Shown here piece after piece: positions 58,249 through 64,000 of a stretch of 64,000 nt of DNA (its first letter is position 1; the number at the start of each line of letters is the position of its first letter). The stretch comes from Iodobacter sp025352645 (GTDB taxonomy: Bacteria > Pseudomonadota > Gammaproteobacteria > Burkholderiales > Chitinibacteraceae). The notes beneath the pieces were generated by a model, which saw only the letters and a program-made list of their open reading frames with translations, made no database searches and was not told the DNA's origin. The stretch covers positions 62,001 through 126,000 of the forward strand of contig NZ_JAWQUO010000014.1 in assembly GCF_033446605.1 (NCBI RefSeq), read 5' to 3'. Both the position numbers and the translations under genes were made by a program.

Positions 58249-59745
58249 ATGTTTGAATCTGCGCAGTTAGGCCATAAAGTAGAGAAAGCCGTTTATAAAG
58301 AGCAAGAACCTTTATTGCGCGAAGCGTTGCTCGCTGTGCAATATCAATTGAAAGAGCAGGCTAATTTCCCCGTGGTGATTTTGTTGGGTGGCGTGCCCAC
58401 TGCGGGTAAGGCAGAAACGGCTAATTTATTACTAGAATGGCTAGACCCACGGCTGATTGAAAGTCATGCCTTTGGGATAAAAAGCGATGAAGAGCTGGCA
58501 AGGCCAGCCATGTGGCGCTTTTGGCGTGCACTGCCGCCCAAAGGCAAAATTGCCCTGATGTTTGGTGGCTGGTATGCGGGGCCAATGTGGGATTATTTGC
58601 AAGGTGCTTATGCAGATCGCTTTGAGCATGAGGTAGAGCGCATTGCCCGCTTTGAAAAAATGCTTGCCGATGAAGGTGTTCTGCTCCTGAAATTCTGGCT
58701 GCATCTGCCTAAAGATGAGCTTAAAAAACGGATTAAAAAACTAGAAGCCGATGATCGCACCGCTTGGCGCGTCACCGAGCAAGATAAGCAGTTTTTAAAG
58801 CATTACGATCAGATTATGGAAGCGCAGTTGGCGATGGTGATGCGCTCCAATTTAGCCGATGCGTCGTGGCGAGTAATTGAAGGCACCGATGCAAACTATC
58901 GCTCTCTAACGGTGGGTAAGCAAATTGAAGAAGCAATCAAACACCATTTAGCACGAGATACGCCAAAACAAAAGCGTGTTGAAGCAGCGCCACTCTTGCC
59001 TTCAATCGATGGGTTGCGATTACTTGATAAGTTAGAATTGGGCAGTAATCTAAGCAAGGCTGAATACAGCAAAAAATTAGAGGATTTACAAGGGCGCTTA
59101 AATTTATTAACACGGCATCCTAAATTTAAGCAAATGTCGGTCACTCTTGTGTTTGAAGGTATGGATGCTGCGGGCAAAGGGGGCAGTATTCGGCGCATCA
59201 CTGCCGCCTTAGATGCAAGGCAGTATCGGGTGATTCCGATTGCCGCCCCTACCGAGGAAGAACGCGCTCAGCCCTATTTGTGGCGCTTTTGGCGGCATGT
59301 TCCTCAGCATGGTCGCATGACTATCTTTGATCGCTCATGGTATGGCCGTGTGTTGGTGGAGCGGGTGGAGGGCTTTGCCCCACCGGCCGATTGGATGCGT
59401 GCGTATAACGAAATTAACGATTTCGAAGCCGAGCTAGATGCTGCGAACAGCATTGTGCTGAAATTCTGGTTGGCCATTAGTAAAGAAGAGCAATTGAAGC
59501 GCTTTGAAGAGCGTGAAAAAATTGAATTTAAACGCTTTAAAATCACCGATGAAGATTGGCGTAATCGTGATAAATGGGATGAATATATCGTGGCAGCAAG
59601 CGATATGATTGATCGCACCAATACCTTAAGTGCACCTTGGCATATGATTGGGGCCAATAATAAATATCAAGCTCGGATCAGTATTTTAGAAAAACTCTGT
59701 GAGGCTTTGGAGTCTCGTTTACAACGCAAGGATAAAAAACTATGA
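58249..59745 (+). CDS. pap: Polyphosphate:AMP phosphotransferase (two-domain PPK2)
   Basis: Enzymes of this class use polyphosphate to convert AMP to ADP. The 498-residue product has two PPK2 domains in tandem. The C-terminal one carries a full Walker A-like loop (FEGMDAAGKGGSIRR, about residues 302-317) and FDRSWYGRVLVERVEGF. The N-terminal one has a weaker loop (GGVPTAGKAETAN, about residues 46-58) and WYAGPMW in place of DRSWY, and is probably structural, as in other two-domain members. Its stop overlaps the next start (ATGA). Confidence 0.92.
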   Translation: MFESAQLGHKVEKAVYKEQEPLLREALLAVQYQLKEQANFPVVILLGGVPTAGKAETANLLLEWLDPRLIESHAFGIKSDEELARPAMWRFWRALPPKGKIALMFGGWYAGPMWDYLQGAYADRFEHEVERIARFEKMLADEGVLLLKFWLHLPKDELKKRIKKLEADDRTAWRVTEQDKQFLKHYDQIMEAQLAMVMRSNLADASWRVIEGTDANYRSLTVGKQIEEAIKHHLARDTPKQKRVEAAPLLPSIDGLRLLDKLELGSNLSKAEYSKKLEDLQGRLNLLTRHPKFKQMSVTLVFEGMDAAGKGGSIRRITAALDARQYRVIPIAAPTEEERAQPYLWRFWRHVPQHGRMTIFDRSWYGRVLVERVEGFAPPADWMRAYNEINDFEAELDAANSIVLKFWLAISKEEQLKRFEEREKIEFKRFKITDEDWRNRDKWDEYIVAASDMIDRTNTLSAPWHMIGANNKYQARISILEKLCEALESRLQRKDKKL

Positions 59746-60332
59746 CTTTGAGTATCGATGCAAAAGCATGCGCACAACTATTTACCGAAGCACGCACCCA
59801 CAATGCTTGGCAAGATCAGCCGGTGAGTGATGAATTATTGCAGCAGTTATATGATTTACTAAAATGGGCGCCTACTTCAGCCAATGCGGCTCCTGCACGG
59901 TTTATTTTTGTTAAATCGCCTGAGGCAAAAGCTAAATTAAAGCCAAGCTTGAGCGAAGGCAATATTGAAAAAACTATGTTGGCCCCTGTTACCGTTATCG
60001 TTGCGCATGATTTAGAGTTTTATGAGCAACTTCCCGCGTTATTTCCGCAAGCGGATGCCAAAAGCTGGTTTGCTGGCAATGAAGCGGCAATTAATAGTAC
60101 GGTGCAAAGAAATGGCAGTTTGCAAGGTGCTTATTTAATTATGGCTGCGCGTGCATTAGGTTTAGACTGCGGCCCAATGTCAGGCTTTGATCAAGCCAAA
60201 GTGGATGAAGCATTTTTTGCCGGCAGCCAGTGGCGGGCTAATTTCTTAATTAATTTAGGCTATGGCGATAAGGCTCAGCTTTACCCTAGAAATCCACGTT
60301 TAGATTTTGCACAAGCTTGCCGAATTGAGTAA
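59742..60332 (+). CDS. RutE-like nitroreductase / malonic semialdehyde reductase
   Basis: The 196-residue product has the length and segments of the RutE/HadB/YdfG-type nitroreductase branch: FTEARTHNAWQDQPV, DLLKWAPTSANAAPARFIFV, GSLQGAYLIMAARALGLDCGPMSGFD and LINLGYGD. The enzyme binds FMN and uses NAD(P)H. It is coupled to the polyphosphate gene by an ATGA overlap, though no functional link is known. No other rut genes are present, so a pyrimidine role is unlikely. Confidence 0.87.
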   Translation: MTLSIDAKACAQLFTEARTHNAWQDQPVSDELLQQLYDLLKWAPTSANAAPARFIFVKSPEAKAKLKPSLSEGNIEKTMLAPVTVIVAHDLEFYEQLPALFPQADAKSWFAGNEAAINSTVQRNGSLQGAYLIMAARALGLDCGPMSGFDQAKVDEAFFAGSQWRANFLINLGYGDKAQLYPRNPRLDFAQACRIE

Positions 60333-60412
60333 TGCTAAAAGGCTAGCTATATCGTGAGTGATCACGGTTTTAATTGTTTTGATAATTATGTAATTAAAGC
60401 ATTAGGAAAATA

Positions 60413-61489
60413 ATGGCGGAATGGGGTGTTTGGAAGGCGTTGGAGCAGGCTCGGCAAAAAAAGCGCGAGCTTGATCCGCTATTTGCTCGGGCAGGAATTG
60501 CGCCAGAGCTGGAAACGAATGCAAATCGTATTTGTTTGGATTTAAAGCGCTCTCCTCCTACTCCGCCCTTATTAACCGGTGATAAAACGCGTGATGCTGA
60601 AGCAATGGGCATGTATTACGACGGCTATGCCCGCCAATACGAAGAAGCTTTTTATAAGGCAGAAAACCTCTTACGTTTTGCTTGGGTGCCAGAGGCTGCG
60701 CCAATTGCTGCCGCTATTACCGAGGAAATCGCACGTTTACGCGATCAACTAAAAAACGAGCAGGGTAAGACGCCTGATTTCTCCATGATGGAAAAACTGC
60801 TGTTTCATTATGTTCGCCTAGATCACCCCGAATTAGCGTTAGCGCCTGATTTATTGTCTAACCGCCGTCGTGAATTGACCGACGTGGCCGGTTACCCTTT
60901 GCTGGTCGAGCATTCACATGCTGAATCGCAAAATGATAGTGTGCCACCCTTGCTAAGTGAAGCTTTTCGAGTGCAGCTAAGCGAGCATATGCAGCGCTAT
61001 CTTGCGTCCCCTTGGCTGCATTGCCCGTTGATTTCTCAGTGGTATGTCATGCTGGCATTGGATACGGGGCTGGCACGTAAAAAACATGATGCATTAGATG
61101 ATCAACTGACTGCCTCTTTACTTAAGCGCCGTTGGCCTTCTTTGTCTAACTGGCTACCAAATTTTGAATTTGCAGATCAGTGCTGGTATGTGGGCTTGTC
61201 TCTGTTGGCCTTGATTAGTTTATTTATGGAGTGGTGGTGGGTAGCCGCGCCCTTAGTGATTTGGCTACATTTGTCGCGCGGGGCGCATCAGCGTGAAAGA
61301 AAAGAAGTAGAAGACCGGCGCGCTTTTTATCTGGGCCAGGCACAGCAGCTTAAAAGAACGCGTGATCGTTTTGCTGTTGGGCAAGTTTCCTTAGAAAAAC
61401 TCGCTTTTCAATTGCGGCATTGGGATGAAAAAGGCGAGTATTTTGAGCCTCAGCTGTTCGATTTATTAGCCTTACATCAGCATCAATGA
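60413..61489 (+). CDS. Membrane protein of unknown function (358 aa)
   Basis: The 358-residue product is not recognised. The first 250 residues are soluble-looking and helical (MAEWGVWKALEQARQKKRE, with YDGYARQYEEAFYKAENLLRFAWVPEAA), then a membrane hairpin with two short spans at about residues 262-296 (WYVGLSLLALISLFMEWWWV, AAPLVIWLHL) and a charged C-terminal helix (RERKEVEDRRAFYLGQAQQLKR). It stands between the nitroreductase gene and dinB with 80 bp in front of it. Confidence 0.75.
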   Translation: MAEWGVWKALEQARQKKRELDPLFARAGIAPELETNANRICLDLKRSPPTPPLLTGDKTRDAEAMGMYYDGYARQYEEAFYKAENLLRFAWVPEAAPIAAAITEEIARLRDQLKNEQGKTPDFSMMEKLLFHYVRLDHPELALAPDLLSNRRRELTDVAGYPLLVEHSHAESQNDSVPPLLSEAFRVQLSEHMQRYLASPWLHCPLISQWYVMLALDTGLARKKHDALDDQLTASLLKRRWPSLSNWLPNFEFADQCWYVGLSLLALISLFMEWWWVAAPLVIWLHLSRGAHQRERKEVEDRRAFYLGQAQQLKRTRDRFAVGQVSLEKLAFQLRHWDEKGEYFEPQLFDLLALHQHQ

Positions 61490-61555
61490 TGATCATGCTG
61501 ACATTCTTATAGAACGATCGTACAATAACGGCACAGATTCCTCTTGGATTATGCC

Positions 61556-62614
61556 GTGTACGCCCAGCGCAAGATTATCCATATTGATTGCGATTGCTTT
61601 TACGCTGCGGTAGAAATGCGTGATCAGCCCGCTTTGCGCGATGTGCCGCTGGCTATTGGTGGGGCTGCCGATCGGCGCGGTGTGATTGCAACGTGTAACT
61701 ATCCGGCGCGTAAGTTTGGCGTGCATTCGGCGATGTCCACTTATCGGGCGCAGCAAGCCTGCCCAAATCTAGTGCTGCTTCCTCCTGATTTCCCTCGTTA
61801 CCGCGCCGCATCGCAGGCCATGCGAAGCATCTTTGCAGACTACACCGATAGAATCGAGCCTTTATCTTTAGATGAAGCCTATTTAGACGTAACGGGCCTA
61901 TCGAACTGCCAAGGTAGCGCTTCTAGAATGGCGCTGGAGATTCGTGAGCGTATTGCTGCTGAAGTAGGCATTACCGCCAGTGCAGGGATTGCACCCAATA
62001 AACTGCTGGCTAAGATTGCCAGTGATTGGCACAAGCCCAACGGCCAGTTTGTGATTCGCCCACAGGATATTGATGTTTTTATACTGAGCCTGCCGCTGAA
62101 AAAACTATGGGGCGTTGGCAAGGTAACGGCTGCTCGGTTAGCAAGGCAGGGCGCGCACTGCTGTGCTGATCTACAGGCTTGGCCACTAGAGCGATTATTG
62201 CGTGAGTTTGGCAAGTTTGGCAGCCAGTTATTTGAGCAATGCCGAGGCGTTGATCTGCGCCCAGTTGCTGCGGATGAGCGGCGTAAATCACTTTCTGTAG
62301 AAAACACGTTTAATCATGATCTGCCTGATTTAGCCGCCTGTTACCAAGCTTTGCCGGCTTTAGTGAGCGATTGGCAGCAGCGTATGCAACGCGCCAGTGG
62401 CGATCGCCAGCATAAGGCCTTTGTAAAAATAAAATTTAATGATTTTAGCCAAACCACGGTTGAGTGCGTTTGCCCACATCCTTCGATCGAAACATTTGGG
62501 CTGTTATTGGCAGAGGGCTTTGAGCGGGGTAAAAAACCAGTGCGCCTACTTGGGGTGGGGGCAAGGTTTGAGGAGGCAAGGGTGCAGCCAGAGCAGCTTT
62601 GTCTGTGGCCTTAG
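61556..62614 (+). CDS. dinB: DNA polymerase IV (Y-family)
   Basis: DinB is the translesion DNA polymerase. The 352-residue product has the catalytic acidic residues in KIIHIDCDCFYAAVEMRD and EPLSLDEAYLDVTG, the HhH region LWGVGKVTAARLA and the little-finger domain. The start is uncertain: GTG at 61556 (TTGGA seven bases ahead) is favoured, TTG at 61544 is the alternative. No LexA box of the CTGT-N8-ACAG type is seen upstream, so SOS control is not evident. Confidence 0.94.
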   Translation: MYAQRKIIHIDCDCFYAAVEMRDQPALRDVPLAIGGAADRRGVIATCNYPARKFGVHSAMSTYRAQQACPNLVLLPPDFPRYRAASQAMRSIFADYTDRIEPLSLDEAYLDVTGLSNCQGSASRMALEIRERIAAEVGITASAGIAPNKLLAKIASDWHKPNGQFVIRPQDIDVFILSLPLKKLWGVGKVTAARLARQGAHCCADLQAWPLERLLREFGKFGSQLFEQCRGVDLRPVAADERRKSLSVENTFNHDLPDLAACYQALPALVSDWQQRMQRASGDRQHKAFVKIKFNDFSQTTVECVCPHPSIETFGLLLAEGFERGKKPVRLLGVGARFEEARVQPEQLCLWP

Positions 62615-62640
62615 CTGTGGGTAGCGGATTTTAAAAAGGT

Positions 62641-62679
62641 AAAGGCCGTGCAGAACATTGTTTTTCTGCACGGCCTTTT
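62641..62679. terminator. Bidirectional terminator after dinB
   Basis: AAAGGCCGTGCAGAA (62641-62655) pairs with TTCTGCACGGCCTTTT (62664-62679). It lies between convergent dinB and the patatin gene. Confidence 0.9.
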
Positions 62680-62696
62680 GTATGGTTCTGGGGGTA

Positions 62697-63581
62697 TTAC
62701 CTGCCTAGCGTCGCCAGTGCTTTTTGTTTTTCTAGCATTTTTTGTTTGATGTCAGAAATAGAAGCTAGCGCGGCTTTTTCGCCTTCTAAAATGGCCACGT
62801 TTTTCTGATCGAAGTCCGCAGGGCCAATTTTTCCGACTTTAGGGCGTAGGATCACGTCAGCGCGGATCATTTCTTGCTCGCCTAATTTCTGCCCCATAAT
62901 CATCACGGCCTGATTGACGATGCCAAGCATATTGCTGGGCGTGTTTTTACCGTTGGCTTTGGATGAAATATCCACAGCAATAATAAAATCTGCTCCAAGT
63001 TCTTTAGCGGCATCAACCGGTACGGGGCTAATGACACCGCCATCTACATAGCGCCGCCCGCTTATCATTACTGGCTCAAATACGCCTGGAATGCTGGATG
63101 ATGCACGCACGGCTTGCCCCGTGTTACCACGTGCAAAAGAAATGCGTGTGCCGGTATCTAGCTCCGTAGCGACCGCTGCAAAGGGTTTGTTGAGCTTATC
63201 TAGGGGGCGGTTATCGACTAATTTATTGACGTAATCTTGTAGCTTTTGCCCTTTTACTAAACCGCCAGAAAGTAGGCTGATATCGCGGATTTGTGATTCA
63301 TCCAGACCAAAAGCGCGCTCTTGAAGAGTAAAGCCATCCATGCCTGATGCATAAAGGGCGCCAACCACGCTACCCGCGCTGGTGCCTGAAACCACGTCGG
63401 GCACAATGCCGTTGGCTTCTAGCATTTTAATGACACCAATATGGGCAAAGCCTTTGGCGGCTCCTCCGCCAAGCGCTAGGCCAATTTTAAGTTTGGGTAA
63501 GGGTTTCGGGGCAGGGGGAGGGTTGGTCGTGCAAGCTGCCAAAAAGCTGAGTGTGATCAGGCTGCTTAGTAACTTCTTCAT
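62697..63581 (-). CDS. Patatin-like phospholipase lipoprotein (RssA-like)
   Basis: The 294-residue product is a patatin-like serine hydrolase. It has a lipoprotein signal peptide with lipobox LAAC (residues 14-17 of MKKLLSSLITLSFLAACTT), the oxyanion loop GGGAAKGFAHIGV, the nucleophile motif GTSAG and the catalytic DGG in RRYVDGGVISPV. It should sit at the inner or outer membrane on the periplasmic side. The ATG at 63581 overlaps the trmO stop (ATGA), and GGAG lies nine bases ahead. The substrate is not known. Confidence 0.92.
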   Translation of the reverse strand: MKKLLSSLITLSFLAACTTNPPPAPKPLPKLKIGLALGGGAAKGFAHIGVIKMLEANGIVPDVVSGTSAGSVVGALYASGMDGFTLQERAFGLDESQIRDISLLSGGLVKGQKLQDYVNKLVDNRPLDKLNKPFAAVATELDTGTRISFARGNTGQAVRASSSIPGVFEPVMISGRRYVDGGVISPVPVDAAKELGADFIIAVDISSKANGKNTPSNMLGIVNQAVMIMGQKLGEQEMIRADVILRPKVGKIGPADFDQKNVAILEGEKAALASISDIKQKMLEKQKALATLGR

Positions 63582-64000
63582 ACAACTTTCTCCAGGGCGA
63601 TAACGTAGGCAGTTTGCCCGTCGCAGCGCCACTTCACATCATATTGATAAAGCCTTACACCATAGATACGCTCTGCATCATCGGCATAGGCTGGGCGTGG
63701 GTCTTGTTTCAAAACATCTTCAATGAGTGCGCGCAGCTCCGGTTTTAAGCGGGCTTCGGCTTCAGGGCTGAACACCACCGCCAGCTCTGGCGGCGGGCTA
63801 TTCGCAAAGCCGCCACGCGCAGTGGGAATACTTTCTGCATAAGGGATATAGGGCTTGATGTCTAAGATGGGCGTGCCATCGACTAAATCAATCCCTTTAA
63901 ATGTCAGGGTAACGCCAGAATCAGTGTCAATTTTAATCAGCTCAACTAAAGATAAGCCAATTGGATTGGGGCGAAACGGTGATCGGCTGGCAAACACGCC
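63578..64000 (-). CDS. trmO: tRNA (m6t6A37) methyltransferase TrmO (partial, C-terminal part)
   Basis: TrmO (TsaA/YaeB family) methylates N6-threonylcarbamoyladenosine at position 37 of some tRNAs. The 5' part lies beyond the right edge. The visible 140 codons have GVFASRSPFRPNPIGLS, the family mark, LDIKPYIPYAES and a C-terminal domain with DPRPAYADDAERIYGVRLYQYDVKW. It overlaps the downstream lipoprotein gene by four bases. Confidence 0.93.
   Translation of the reverse strand, partial: GVFASRSPFRPNPIGLSLVELIKIDTDSGVTLTFKGIDLVDGTPILDIKPYIPYAESIPTARGGFANSPPPELAVVFSPEAEARLKPELRALIEDVLKQDPRPAYADDAERIYGVRLYQYDVKWRCDGQTAYVIALEKVV

Noticed and set aside
61508..61530. LexA-type box before dinB (GAACGATCGTAC)
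   Set aside because: It does not fit CTGT-N8-ACAG, and the palindromic part is only ACGATCGT, which is expected by chance.

Overview
The window looks like a chromosomal segment of a motile, polarly flagellated betaproteobacterium of the order Neisseriales, probably a Chromobacteriaceae or Chitinibacteraceae relative such as Iodobacter or Deefgea. This rests on gene content, gene order (mltD-gloB-yafS-like-rnhA-dnaQ, rplM-rpsI-argC-bactofilin-erpA), a dRS3-like Neisseriales repeat and a Fic protein very close in layout to Neisseria meningitidis Fic. The genus is inference. Both edges cut genes: flhF on the left, trmO on the right.

Layout. 1-4.6 kb: flhB-flhA-flhF on the minus strand. 4.7-10.8 kb: fliK, fliL, fliM, fliN, fliO, fliP, fliQ and fliR on the plus strand, with a textbook sigma-54 promoter in front of fliK and three tandem 12-codon mini-ORFs in front of fliN. 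10.8-15.2 kb: folE2, a small membrane ORF and cstA-ybdD, set among three copies of a composite inverted-repeat element of about 185 bp. 15.2-22.3 kb: a yigZ-like gene, a giant alpha-2-macroglobulin gene and a small membrane protein. 22.3-30.8 kb: a type I restriction-modification operon (hsdM, hsdS, fic, four-helix-bundle gene, hsdR) whose gene junctions all carry the same AT-rich repeat. 31.3-34.8 kb: transaldolase and PhoB/PhoR. 34.9-38.8 kb: DUF971, ubiE, ubiJ, ubiB, with a candidate 27-residue membrane peptide. 39.4-41.3 kb: two tandem amino-acid-binding proteins. 41.5-48.7 kb: LOG-like protein, mltD, gloB, a yafS-like methyltransferase, rnhA, dnaQ, ispD, an NTF2-like protein and ispF. 48.9-54.1 kb: bestrophin, lpxH, two cyclophilins, coq7, a formate/nitrite channel and an OsmC-like protein. 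54.2-64 kb: a candidate small RNA, rplM-rpsI, argC, DUF6776, bactofilin, erpA, polyphosphate:AMP phosphotransferase, a RutE-like nitroreductase, an unknown membrane protein, dinB, a patatin-like lipoprotein and trmO.

How the genes work together. The flagellar genes form the core of the type III export gate (FlhA, FlhB, FliO-P-Q-R), the C-ring (FliM, FliN), the stator/basal-body partner FliL and the hook ruler FliK. ubiE, ubiJ, ubiB and coq7 belong to aerobic ubiquinone biosynthesis. ispD and ispF serve the MEP isoprenoid route. rnhA, dnaQ and dinB are replication and repair functions. The hsd operon is the clearest accessory region and is the most unusual part of the window, because repeats appear to supply start codons, a ribosome-binding site and N-terminal residues to unrelated genes.

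Limits. All calls come from reading the sequence and remembered family features. No database search, folding program or alignment was run. Promoter, small RNA and repeat calls are pattern-based.
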